Of a stretch of 64,000 bases of DNA, positions 50,901 through 58,278 are shown piece by piece. The notes below the pieces were generated by a model. That model ran no database searches. It was not told the DNA's origin and was given only the letters and a program-made list of their open reading frames with translations. The stretch lies in NCBI RefSeq assembly GCF_017742215.1, contig NZ_JAGHKP010000003.1, forward strand, positions 1,050,308 through 1,114,307. Direction: 5' to 3'. The first letter of the stretch is position 1. The number at the start of each line of letters is the position of its first letter. Origin of the DNA: Chitinophaga chungangae. GTDB lineage: Bacteria > Bacteroidota > Bacteroidia > Chitinophagales > Chitinophagaceae. The translations under genes and the position numbers were made by a program.

Positions 50901-51007
50901 CCGCTGATGCGCACCTGCGCCAGCGCCAGCGTGGCTGCCAGCTGCAACAGCAGGAGCAGCGGAAGCGTTTTCCATCTTCCATGTTGCTTTTTGAGTGGAT
51001 TTGTCAT
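47954..51007 (-). CDS. SusC/RagA-type TonB-dependent transporter, second locus
   Basis: 1017 residues. Signal peptide to about 31 (LLLLLQLAATLALAQ), then a carboxypeptidase-like sandwich about 33-115 (ISGKVTGNDGSPVPGVTVQLRN) and a SusC plug (MDEIVVIGSSLRQSRKQLGNTVNSV, ALQGKVPGAQITQTSGDPSGGISVRMRG, IYGSRASNGVVLITTKAG). Barrel ends YQFTFRASF. Unlike the first SusC it has no STN domain, so it is not coupled to FecR; the upstream DeoR regulator may control it instead. It pairs with the SusD encoded 17 bases downstream. Confidence 0.95.
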   Translation of the reverse strand: MTNPLKKQHGRWKTLPLLLLLQLAATLALAQVRISGKVTGNDGSPVPGVTVQLRNSSTGASSDANGQYSFNANIQPGNYTLEFTGIGFKTVHKNISVSGATVSADAVMEEDVLNMDEIVVIGSSLRQSRKQLGNTVNSVSSKQLVNTGSGNIGAALQGKVPGAQITQTSGDPSGGISVRMRGTSTIKGSSEPLYVIDGVIVSNATTNVTNLNVGGGPNEVGTNRMADINPNDIEKIDVIPGASASAIYGSRASNGVVLITTKAGKAGRLSIDFSTGIMLNQLRKKVYISTYGKQFGSAALRLGNISNGPGNTITYTRGDGQVRTLSTDLVDVTRYDYQDQIFQTGLGTDNYLSLSGGTEKTKYYFSGGYYKNEGIIRNTDFRRFNFKTRIQQVINDYITLSGGVAYTNSFSHEKPNGNVFWSPINSVNITNNLYNIEERDAAGNLKGVEPTRVNPLSVIEDMQLTQAVSRTITDFQVKLTPAKGLSIDYILGIDNFSQEGNNLIKRYPYISAQEGLGYVSSALVNSFLINNDFNVSYNAQLGDFSSLTTAGFNHQYQKITGLFNQGRDLLNGITTINGAATRLDPSYTYDQRQVFGGFVQETFGYKNIVFLTAAGRIDGSTSFPKDTRTYFYPKVSASWNISEMGFWKDFGGNWFNAARLRASWGLAGNLTGIGTYQRFSNYSSGSLNGLATYNLDASLGNEFVEPERSSEFEFGTDLSFLNNRLGVVFTAYNKKIVGNSLLVDRVLAPSSGGSSRIENVGDLTNKGWELGITALPVSTKNFSWNVGGSLSRNKNKVTASSQVTPITLANAAGSPSVIIAGEPVGVFYGNYFERDGKGIALDSEGRPIAAIDDKKVLLRKVIGDPNPDWLLSFNSMLTYKKLSFSFLIDGALGQDVFNADRRTRQGVGIGDYSEREIKGELPRGYIFSIYNTEEWRVEDASYVKLREVALTYELPQFAKFIRSSSLSLVGRNLLSFDDYDGYDPETNAGGNSSVLRGVDFGNVPIPRTYQFTFRASF

Positions 51008-51143
51008 AACGAATAAATTTTGGCGTTCTGAAAAAGAAAGTAAAAATCAACGTACAGGGGGAGCGGAACAAGGCGTGCCACAGGTTTGCGGCAGCCGTTG
51101 CTTATTATTCACATCGTTTTTGTCGGCGTTATCTAATGCATTC

Positions 51144-51890
51144 TTACAGCACTTCCATACCCGCGGCGCGGTAAGGTTTCAAAAGCATATCGTCAGGGTC
51201 GAGCTCCGTAATGAGTGTATCTATATCCGTTGCGTCGCAAACTTTCAGCCGCTGGGAAGTGTTCACTTTTTCTGAAATAGACAGGGAAACCACCCTGGAT
51301 GAGGATTCCACCATTGCTTTTTTGATCTGCACCACGTCGAGATCGTTGTCTGTAAGCCCGGCATGGATGTCGATGGCATTGGTGCCCAGGAAACACAGAT
51401 CGGCCTTTACCTGGCGTATCTGCGCGATAGCCGCGCCGCCTACGGTGATCCTGGAATTTTTGGAGAGCCTGTCGCCGATCAGTATCACGTCTATATGCGG
51501 ATGCTCCACGTATTCGAAAGCCGCGGGAAGACTGCCGGTGAAAAAAGTGGCGCGCAGGTTTTCGGGCAGCATCCTGGCCATTTCAAGAATGGTGGTGCCG
51601 CCGGTGGTGAATACGAACATGCCGTCCTGTATGAGGTGAACGGCTTTGCGGGCAATCGCTTTTTTTTCGGCGAGTGAATAAATGTCGGTACTGTTGAAAG
51701 AATTGTGGAACGAGCGCGACAATGCGCCGCCATGCACTTTGATGATCCTGCCGGCTTCTGCCAGCTCGTTGAGGTCGCGGCGGATCGTGTCTTCAGACAC
51801 GCCGAGCTTTTCCACCAGGTAAGTGGTCAGCACTTTGTTGTGAACGTTGACTTCGTGGAGGATAAAGTTCTGTCGTTCTTCCTTCAGCAT
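51144..51890 (-). CDS. DeoR/GlpR-family transcriptional regulator
   Basis: 248 residues. N-terminal winged HTH (LVEKLGVSEDTIRRDLNELAEAGRIIKVHGGAL, about 20-57) and C-terminal sugar-phosphate-sensing DeoRC domain (FTTGGTTILEMARMLPENLRATFFTGSLPAAFE, GGAAIAQIRQVKADLCFLGTNAIDIHAGLTDNDLDVVQIKKAM). Such repressors usually respond to a phosphorylated sugar. Located directly upstream of the second susCD on the same strand (136-base gap), it probably regulates that import locus. It is divergent from thrS. Confidence 0.92.
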   Translation of the reverse strand: MLKEERQNFILHEVNVHNKVLTTYLVEKLGVSEDTIRRDLNELAEAGRIIKVHGGALSRSFHNSFNSTDIYSLAEKKAIARKAVHLIQDGMFVFTTGGTTILEMARMLPENLRATFFTGSLPAAFEYVEHPHIDVILIGDRLSKNSRITVGGAAIAQIRQVKADLCFLGTNAIDIHAGLTDNDLDVVQIKKAMVESSSRVVSLSISEKVNTSQRLKVCDATDIDTLITELDPDDMLLKPYRAAGMEVL

Positions 51891-52135
51891 ATAGCAGGCT
51901 TATGTGCATGAATATACGGAAAAAATACAGAATCCGGCAAAAAAATGCATTATCCTGTTCTGGTTCAGGCAAAATCCTGCAACACATATGCATGTTTTTG
52001 CATTTATTGGAAAAGATTATCTTTCCCACCGCCGTGGGGCGTCAGTCAGATTACCTTATTTCACCATCCGTAAATCCCGGCAATTGTGATATCATTTTTG
52101 TAATTTCGCATGCATTTTATTTACGAACAGGATTT

Positions 52136-54079
52136 ATGATCAATATTACATTCCCGGATGGCGCAGTCAGGCAGTACGAGCAAGGTATTACGGCACTGGA
52201 CATTGCCAAATCCATCAGCGAAGGCCTCGCCCGCAAAGTATTGGCGGCAAAAGTAAACGGACAAGTGATCGACGCTACGCGCCCCATCACTCAAGACGGC
52301 ACCCTCCAGCTTCTTACCTGGACGGACGCAGACGGTAAAGCCACCATGTGGCACTCTTCCGCCCACCTGATGGCCGAGGCGCTGGAAGCCCTGTACCCGG
52401 GAGTGAAGTTTGGCTACGGCCCCCCGCTCGAGAACGGCGGTTTTTTCTACGACGTGGACCTCGACGGCCGCGCCATCTCCGACGAGGAGCTGCGCAAGCT
52501 GGAAGCCAAAATGACCGAACTGGCGAAGCTGAACAGTGTGTACGTCCGCAAAGACGTGCCCAAGGCCGAGGCCATCAAATATTTCACTGAAAAAGGCGAT
52601 CCTTACAAGATAGACCTCCTCCAGAAGCTGGAAGACGGCTCCATCACCTTTTATACCCAGGGCAATTTCACCGATCTCTGCCGCGGGCCGCACATCCCGA
52701 GCACCGGTTTCATCAAGGCGGTAAAACTTACGAATATCGCCGGGGCGTACTGGATGGGCAACGAAAACAATAAAATGCTCACCCGCATTTACGGCATTAC
52801 GTTCCCTTCCCAGAAAGAGCTGGACGAATACCTGGCCCTCATCGAAGAAGCCAAAAAACGCGACCACCGCAAGCTGGGCAAAGAACTGGAACTGTTCGCC
52901 TTTTCCGAAAAAGTAGGCCTGGGCCTGCCGCTGTGGCTGCCCAAAGGCGCCATGCTGCGCGAGCGCCTGCAGAATTTCCTGCAAAAAGCGCAGATCGAAA
53001 GCGGGTACCTGCCCGTGATAACCCCGCATATCGGGGGCAAACAGCTGTACGTCACCAGCGGGCACTACGAAAAATACGGTAAAGACAGCTTCCAGCCGAT
53101 CCATACGCCGGAAGAAGGAGAGGTGTTCATGCTTAAGCCGATGAACTGCCCGCATCACTGCGAGATCTACAAAACTTCCCCCAAATCGTATAAAGACCTC
53201 CCCGTCCGTTTCGCGGAGTTCGGCACCGTGTACCGCTACGAGCAGCACGGCGAATTGCACGGGCTTACCCGTGTGCGCGGCTTTACGCAGGACGATGCGC
53301 ACCTGTTCTGCCGGCCGGACCAGGTAAAGGAAGAGTTCGAAAAAGTGATCGACCTGGTGCTGTACGTGTTCGAAAGCCTCAGCTTTACCGATTACACGGC
53401 ACAGATTTCGCTGAGAGACCAGGAAGACCGCAGCAAATACATCGGTTCCGAGGAAAACTGGAAAATAGCCGAACAGGCCATTATCGATTCCGCGGCGGAA
53501 AAAGGACTGAAAACCGTGGTGGAATACGGCGAGGCGGCGTTTTACGGCCCCAAGCTGGACTTCATGGTGAAAGACGCGCTCGGCCGTAAATGGCAGCTGG
53601 GAACGATCCAGGTGGATTACAACCTGCCGGAGCGTTTTGAACTGGAATATATCGGGGCGGACAATAAACCGCACCGCCCGGTGATGATCCACCGCGCGCC
53701 GTTCGGCAGCATGGAGCGGTTCATAGCCGTTCTGATCGAGCATTGCGCCGGGAAATTCCCGCTTTGGCTCACGCCCACGCAGGTGAAAATCCTGCCGATC
53801 AGCGACAAGTTCCTGCCCTATACAGAAAAAGTGGCAGAATTGCTAAAAAAAGCGGAAATTCGCGCTGAAATTGATGACAGGAACGAAAAGATCGGTAAAA
53901 AGATCCGTGAGGCGGAACTGGCGAAAATTCCATACATGCTGGTGGTAGGAGAAAAAGAAGAAGCCGAAGGAAAAGTATCCGTGCGCAGGCAGGCGAAAGG
54001 CGACCTGGGCGCGATGAGCATAGCGGATTTCACCAACATCGTGAACGAGGAAGTGATCAATCGCAAACCTTTTGAATGA
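52136..54079 (+). CDS. thrS: Threonyl-tRNA synthetase
   Basis: Class II aminoacyl-tRNA synthetase that charges tRNA-Thr. 647 residues: TGS domain about 1-62 (INITFPDGAVRQYEQGITALDIAKSIS), second additional/editing domain about 65-230 with HSSAHLMAEAL and the Cys-containing TDLCRGPHIP, catalytic core about 270-535 with zinc-ligand region MLKPMNCPHHC and motif 2 RFAEFGTVYRYEQHGELHGLTRVRGF, and anticodon-binding domain from about 545 (LTPTQVKILPISD). ATG at 52136 gives the normal N terminus; longer in-frame starts are not supported. A TAATTTCG near 52101 is a one-mismatch -7 box. It is followed by infC after 109 bases. Confidence 0.96.
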   Translation: MINITFPDGAVRQYEQGITALDIAKSISEGLARKVLAAKVNGQVIDATRPITQDGTLQLLTWTDADGKATMWHSSAHLMAEALEALYPGVKFGYGPPLENGGFFYDVDLDGRAISDEELRKLEAKMTELAKLNSVYVRKDVPKAEAIKYFTEKGDPYKIDLLQKLEDGSITFYTQGNFTDLCRGPHIPSTGFIKAVKLTNIAGAYWMGNENNKMLTRIYGITFPSQKELDEYLALIEEAKKRDHRKLGKELELFAFSEKVGLGLPLWLPKGAMLRERLQNFLQKAQIESGYLPVITPHIGGKQLYVTSGHYEKYGKDSFQPIHTPEEGEVFMLKPMNCPHHCEIYKTSPKSYKDLPVRFAEFGTVYRYEQHGELHGLTRVRGFTQDDAHLFCRPDQVKEEFEKVIDLVLYVFESLSFTDYTAQISLRDQEDRSKYIGSEENWKIAEQAIIDSAAEKGLKTVVEYGEAAFYGPKLDFMVKDALGRKWQLGTIQVDYNLPERFELEYIGADNKPHRPVMIHRAPFGSMERFIAVLIEHCAGKFPLWLTPTQVKILPISDKFLPYTEKVAELLKKAEIRAEIDDRNEKIGKKIREAELAKIPYMLVVGEKEEAEGKVSVRRQAKGDLGAMSIADFTNIVNEEVINRKPFE

Positions 54080-54188
54080 TCCGCTTGTTTTTCATAAAAC
54101 AATTTTAACCATTGCAATGGCTTGCCGGTTTAAAGTAAAACAGTCCACCGTCAGCGCCATTATTTTTATCTAACAATTCAACATTTTA

Positions 54189-54968
54189 ATGCAACAAGGA
54201 CCAAGACCAAACTTTAACCGGGGCAGAAACCCCAATTTCAGAAGAGAACAACAACAGGAGCATCGTACCAACCGTATGATCCGTGTACCCGAGGTGAGGC
54301 TGGTGGGCGATAACGTGGAACCCGGCGTTTACAGGACCGACGAAGCGTTGCGCATGGCGGAAGACCAGGCGCTGGACCTGGTGGAAATTTCCCCGAATGC
54401 AGCCCCTCCCGTTTGCCGGATCATCGACTATAATAAATTCCTTTACGAGAAAAAGAAGAAGGAAAAGGAAATGAAGGCCAACGCTCACAAGAGCGAGGTG
54501 AAAGAGATCCGTTTTACGCCTAATACAGACGATCACGACTTTGATTTCAAAGCCAAACACGCCGAAAAATTCCTCAAAGAAGGTAATAAGGTAAAAACAT
54601 ACGTGCAGTTCAAAGGCCGCGCCATCATGTTCAAGGAACGCGGTGAGCTGATCCTCCTGAAATTCGCAGAACGCCTTGCGGAAGTAGGCGCCCTCGAAGG
54701 GATGCCGCTGATGGAAGGCAAACGTATGATCGCGATCTTCGCGCCCAAATCCGCCAAAAAGAAACCGGCAGGCCCCAAAGAGCCCAAGGAAGTCGGAGAG
54801 CGCCCCGAACGCCCGGAAGGACAGGCTCCGGCCCCACGCCCCCAGCAGTCCGGCGACCAGCCGCAGGCGGCGCCCGTACGCAGGCCCATCGAGATCAAAT
54901 ACGCGAAACCGCCCGCACCGAAAGCCCCCGCAGCCGACGATAAACCCGCCGGCGAAGGCAACAACTAA
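54189..54968 (+). CDS. infC: Translation initiation factor IF-3 with long Pro/Ala-rich C-terminal tail
   Basis: IF-3 binds the 30S subunit and enforces start-codon and initiator-tRNA selection. N-terminal domain about 27-100 (NRMIRVPEVRLVGDN, ALDLVEISPNAAPPVCRIIDY), Lys-rich linker (YEKKKKEKEMKANAHKSEVKEIRF), C-terminal domain about 103-188 (FKGRAIMFKERGELILLKFAERL). The 259-residue protein exceeds the usual length of about 180 because of a 26-residue Arg/Asn/Gln leader and a 70-residue tail rich in Pro, Ala, Glu and Arg (about 189-259). It starts with an ordinary ATG, not the rare AUU known from autoregulated infC. The usual followers rpmI and rplT are absent here. Confidence 0.95.
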   Translation: MQQGPRPNFNRGRNPNFRREQQQEHRTNRMIRVPEVRLVGDNVEPGVYRTDEALRMAEDQALDLVEISPNAAPPVCRIIDYNKFLYEKKKKEKEMKANAHKSEVKEIRFTPNTDDHDFDFKAKHAEKFLKEGNKVKTYVQFKGRAIMFKERGELILLKFAERLAEVGALEGMPLMEGKRMIAIFAPKSAKKKPAGPKEPKEVGERPERPEGQAPAPRPQQSGDQPQAAPVRRPIEIKYAKPPAPKAPAADDKPAGEGNN

Positions 54969-54995
54969 GCGTAAGTGTTATTTCGAAATAGATTT

Positions 54996-55025
54996 GAAAA
55001 GCCCCGGACGTTTTCGGGGCTTTTC
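54996..55025. terminator. Bidirectional terminator behind infC
   Basis: GAAAAGCCCCG (54996-55006) pairs with CGGGGCTTTTC (55015-55025), an 11-bp stem with an 8-base loop. The A/T end of the stem supplies a U-tract for both infC and the convergent HEAT-repeat gene. Confidence 0.8.
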
Positions 55026-55042
55026 TCATGTGACGTTTCCAG

Positions 55043-55579
55043 TTATTTTCCCGTCTTTTTCAACGCCCCCAATTCTTTCAGCGTTTTGATCCCGCGGCTC
55101 CTGATGCCCGGCGTAGCGCCTTCCCGCAAGTGATCTTCTATCAGCATCACGATCTCGTTCCGTATGTCCGGGTAAATTTTAGCCAGGCGGCCGAGTATAG
55201 CCATGGAAAAGGCTTTCACGGCAACCGTCTCTTTCGGGTCTTCCAAAAATTGAAAACAGAAATGCATCACCGGCCCCTGCAGCGTTTCCGGCACGGGCAT
55301 ATCGCGTAATATGCGCACGACGTTGCGTTTTACGGCAACCGGTATGCCGGGGTGGCCCATTCTGTCCACCATCACGGCCAGGTGCGGCTGTATCAGCTCA
55401 GGGTGTTTGTCGCTCACATAGCTTAAGATCCACGCGGCGCGCTGCACCACACGGTATTCGCCGTGCAGGAAAAGGTCCACCAGCTGCGCGATGCGTTCGG
55501 GGTTGTCGCCCGCCCAGGCCACCACCGCCATGGTGTTCGCTTTTGAGCTTTCGCGTAATATTTCGTCGCGCAGTTCCAT
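55043..55579 (-). CDS. HEAT-repeat protein
   Basis: 178 residues from ATG 55579 (MELRDEILRESSKANTMAVVAW). No signal peptide. Helical pairs of the HEAT/ARM type are visible: RIAQLVDLFLHGEYRVVQRAAWILSYVSDKHPELI, HLAVMVDRMGHPGIPVAVKRNVVRILRDM, FLEDPKETVAVKAFSMAILGRLAKIYPDI, IRSRGIKTLKEL. Such solenoids bind proteins or nucleic acids; no catalytic residues were seen. A rho-independent terminator of the upstream gene ends only about 10 bases before the ATG, so the gene needs a promoter overlapping that hairpin or depends on readthrough. Confidence 0.75.
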   Translation of the reverse strand: MELRDEILRESSKANTMAVVAWAGDNPERIAQLVDLFLHGEYRVVQRAAWILSYVSDKHPELIQPHLAVMVDRMGHPGIPVAVKRNVVRILRDMPVPETLQGPVMHFCFQFLEDPKETVAVKAFSMAILGRLAKIYPDIRNEIVMLIEDHLREGATPGIRSRGIKTLKELGALKKTGK

Positions 55580-55589
55580 GTTACGAAGA

Positions 55590-55618
55590 TAAAAAAGGGC
55601 GGCCACAAAAGCCGCCCT
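55590..55618 (-). terminator. Rho-independent terminator behind the DUF4397 gene
   Basis: On the minus strand AGGGCGGC pairs with GCCGCCCT around a 7-base loop (55596-55618), then six T. It lies between the DUF4397 stop (55646) and the HEAT-repeat ATG (55579). Confidence 0.8.
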
Positions 55619-55645
55619 CCGATGGGGATATCAGATATGGAAGAA

Positions 55646-56201
55646 TTACTGTACGATGAGCGCGGAAACATTCGGCGCACGGGTACCCGTAGTGCCTTTG
55701 AAACCGCGCGAAAAAAACGTATAGATGCGCTGGTTGCCCGTTGCGATGCTGCGCGAGGCAAGCACTGTACCGGTAGGCCCGCTGCCCGCTTCGCGGATGT
55801 AAAACGTATAAGTGCCGTTGGGAATGTCCGTGTATTCGGTCACCTGTTTATATCCCACGTTCGCGGCTATCAGCGTAGTGCCCTGGTAAAAGTCCACCGC
55901 GGCCACGTTAGGCATCAGGTGCAGGCATTTTATGCGCGCCAGGCTGTCCGGCGCTTCGGTGTCGTCTTCCACCATCACGCCGGTAGCATTGGGCACGGAA
56001 TCGGTTACGAACAGGGTATACCGTTTGTTCGCCTCGAGCACCTGCGAAAATGTGATCATATCCACAGAATCCACGTCCTTTCCCACTTTCGGGGTATTCA
56101 CGTTGATGTTGGTCTCGCCGGTTGGTACGTTCAGGTAATCGCTGTTGTTGGAGCCGCCGGTGTTCAAATGGTAAAAGGAAGAGGAATAAACGTCTCATCA
56201 T
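55646..56201 (-). pseudogene. DUF4397 domain gene with signal peptide out of frame (probable frameshift/deletion)
   Basis: The body (55646 to about 56167) encodes a DUF4397-like periplasmic beta protein: ARIKCLHLMPNVAAVDFYQGTTLIAANVGYKQVTEYTDIPNGTYTFYIRE and a C-terminal ALIVQ. It has no usable ATG: reading upstream in its frame gives only a TTG and then a stop at 56195-56197. An overlapping frame starts with tandem ATGs at 56201 and reads MMRRLFLFLLPFEH, the beginning of a lipoprotein signal, but without the lipidation Cys, and it differs from the body frame by one base. The simplest reading is a deletion with frame shift joining signal and mature parts, either a real mutation or an assembly error. 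Confidence 0.6.
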
Positions 56202-56503
56202 TTTGACAGAGATTTTTTTGGTGGTTGGTGATTATTGCATAAAAGGCGGTACACAATATGCCGGCACATCCCGGCGAAACCGGGATAAACTGGGGATGAA
56301 CGCCATAACATTTGGTTCTTTCTCTTCTGTCGGCTTTGGAGCTGTCGAATTTAGATCTTGACTGTCAGCGAAATTGTTAAAAAAGGGTGTCTGTCAAACA
56401 TGTATTCCAATTTAATCATTTTAAACGGAATAAAAAACCCTTCCCGGCTGGCATTCTCGCGCATTTTATCTTTTCTTTGCTCCTGTTACCAACAGAACTG
56501 AAC

Positions 56504-57490
56504 TTGATCAGAAAAGAACTCCGGATCATCCTGCTGTCCCTGGGGATCAGCCTGCTTTTGACGGCGGCCAAATTCACGGCGTATTTTTTCACGCATTCGG
56601 TGGCTATCCTGTCCGACGCGCTGGAATCCATCATCAACGTGGTGGCCGGCGGTTTTGCCTGTTACAGCATTTATCTCACGGGCAAACCGAAAGACGAGAA
56701 CCATCCTTACGGCCACGGCAAGGTGGAATTTTTCTCCATTGGTTTCGAAGGCGCCATGATCTTCATTGCCGGTGTTCTCATCCTTTTCAAAGCCGGCCAA
56801 TACTTCATTTTACAACCCGAACTGGAAAAAATAGGCCAGGGCATCTGGCTCATCACCGGCACTTCCATCGCCAACCTGCTGCTGGGCCTGTACCTCGTGC
56901 ACAGCGGCCGGAGGCTCAGGTCTATCACCCTCGGCGGCAACGGCCAGCACCTGCTTACGGATGCATACAGCTCCGTGGCCCTCATCGCCGCATTGATCGT
57001 GATCCATTATACCGGCCTGCGCTGGCTGGACCCCGCCGTGTCAGCCATTATGGGGCTGCTTATTCTCCGCAAGGGTTACCAGCTCATGCGGCAGTCTATT
57101 TCCGGGCTGATGGACGAAACGGACATGAAAGCCGTAGACCAGGTGATCGCCATCCTCAACCGGCACCGCCACGAGCATCCCAACTGGATAGACGTGCACA
57201 ATATGCGCGTACAGCAGTACGGCAATAATTATCATATCGACTGCCACATCACGCTGCCGTATTATCTCGAACTCACCCTCGTGCACGAAGAGATCAAAGC
57301 GCTGGAAGAGCTGGTAAACAAGGAACTCGAGGGGCATGAAGTGGAATTTTTCATCCATACGGACCCTTGCATCCCCAGCAGCTGCCCGCACTGCACCCTC
57401 ATGGAATGCCCCGTGCGCCAGCATCCTTACGAACATACCATCGGCTGGACCCGCGAGAACGTGCTCCCCAACCGAAAACATACCGGGTAA
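56504..57490 (+). CDS. Cation diffusion facilitator (CDF) metal transporter
   Basis: About 328 residues. An inner-membrane antiporter that exports divalent metal (Zn, Co, Cd, Fe or Mn) in exchange for protons. Six membrane segments; the binding-site motifs are SDALESIINV in TM2 and HLLTDAYSS (HxxxD) in TM5; PKDENHPYGHGKVEFFS is a family signature. The cytoplasmic C-terminal domain carries an extra Cys/His tail (HTDPCIPSSCPHCTLMECPVRQHPYEH), likely metal binding. The start is uncertain: the frame contains no early ATG, only GTG at 56387 and TTG at 56504. The latter fits the family N terminus (IRKELRIILLSLGISLLL) and is used here. It is followed by a two-component system and an RND efflux set, pointing to metal detoxification. 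Confidence 0.85.
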   Translation: MIRKELRIILLSLGISLLLTAAKFTAYFFTHSVAILSDALESIINVVAGGFACYSIYLTGKPKDENHPYGHGKVEFFSIGFEGAMIFIAGVLILFKAGQYFILQPELEKIGQGIWLITGTSIANLLLGLYLVHSGRRLRSITLGGNGQHLLTDAYSSVALIAALIVIHYTGLRWLDPAVSAIMGLLILRKGYQLMRQSISGLMDETDMKAVDQVIAILNRHRHEHPNWIDVHNMRVQQYGNNYHIDCHITLPYYLELTLVHEEIKALEELVNKELEGHEVEFFIHTDPCIPSSCPHCTLMECPVRQHPYEHTIGWTRENVLPNRKHTG

Positions 57491-57579
57491 CGCCCATCCT
57501 TATAAACAGACAAACTGGATACCCGTAGCCGTTATGCCCCCGGGATATTTTTATCCATTTTTTCCTAGCTTAGCAGATT

Positions 57580-58269
57580 ATGCAAAGAATCCTGATCGTG
57601 GAAGACGAAGTGAAAGTGGCCAACGCGGTCAAAATGGGACTGGAAGAAAACGGCTTCGAGGTGGAAGTGGCGTACGACGGCCGCATCGGCAAAGGTCTGG
57701 CCGCCAGCCAGGATTACGACCTCGTGATCCTCGACCTCAACCTGCCGCATCACAACGGCTACGAGATCTGCGAAACGATCCGCCGCCGCAACAACAAAGT
57801 GCCCGTGATCATGCTTACCGCGCTCGGCGGGATGGACGATAAAATGCAGGCGTTCGAGCTGGGGGCAGACGATTACCTCGTAAAACCCTTCGATTTCAGG
57901 GAACTGCTCGCGCGCATCCGCGTGTTCCTCAAACGCGCCGGCGCCGAAGTGCCCGCCGCGCAACGTTACAAGATCGTGATCGCCGACCTGGAGATCGACC
58001 GGGAAAGAAAGGAAGTGAACCGCGCCGGCAAAAAGATCACCCTCACCGCAAAAGAATTCCAGCTGCTGGAACTGCTCGCCATGCACAAAGGAAAGGTCAT
58101 TTCCAAACTCGCCATCGCCGAAAAGGTCTGGAATATCGATTTTGATACGGGCACCAACGTGATCGAAGTGTATATGAATTTCCTCCGTAAAAAGATCGAC
58201 AAGGATTTCGAGCTGAAGCTGCTGCATACCAAAACGGGGATGGGGTATTATATTTCGGAAGACCAATAA
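57580..58269 (+). CDS. OmpR-family response regulator of the metal efflux locus
   Basis: 229 residues. Receiver domain about 1-120 with Asp52 in VILDLNLPHHNG, acidic pair VEDE, TALGG and DDYLVKPF. Winged-helix Trans_reg_C domain about 130-227 (LEIDRERKEVNRAGKKITLTAKEFQLLELLAMHKGKVISK, VIEVYMNFLRKKID, TKTGMGYYI). It resembles CusR/CzcR-type regulators. The kinase gene starts 9 bases after its stop. A likely DNA target is the phased TTTAA array at 59684-59721 before the efflux genes. Confidence 0.93.
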   Translation: MQRILIVEDEVKVANAVKMGLEENGFEVEVAYDGRIGKGLAASQDYDLVILDLNLPHHNGYEICETIRRRNNKVPVIMLTALGGMDDKMQAFELGADDYLVKPFDFRELLARIRVFLKRAGAEVPAAQRYKIVIADLEIDRERKEVNRAGKKITLTAKEFQLLELLAMHKGKVISKLAIAEKVWNIDFDTGTNVIEVYMNFLRKKIDKDFELKLLHTKTGMGYYISEDQ

Positions 58270-58278
58270 CGCGCGGCA

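Noticed and set aside
52121..53743. A 540-codon minus-strand frame opposite thrS
   Set aside because: thrS is unambiguous on the plus strand; the opposite frame is a composition artefact.
54969..55042. rpmI/rplT expected behind infC
   Set aside because: The space is 74 bases and filled by a bidirectional terminator; neither L35 nor L20 can be encoded here or nearby.
56268..56286. Hairpin ATCCCGG-CGAAA-CCGGGAT upstream of the DUF4397 gene
   Set aside because: Only 7 bp with no T-run and no clear position relative to a promoter; kept out of the feature list as too weak.
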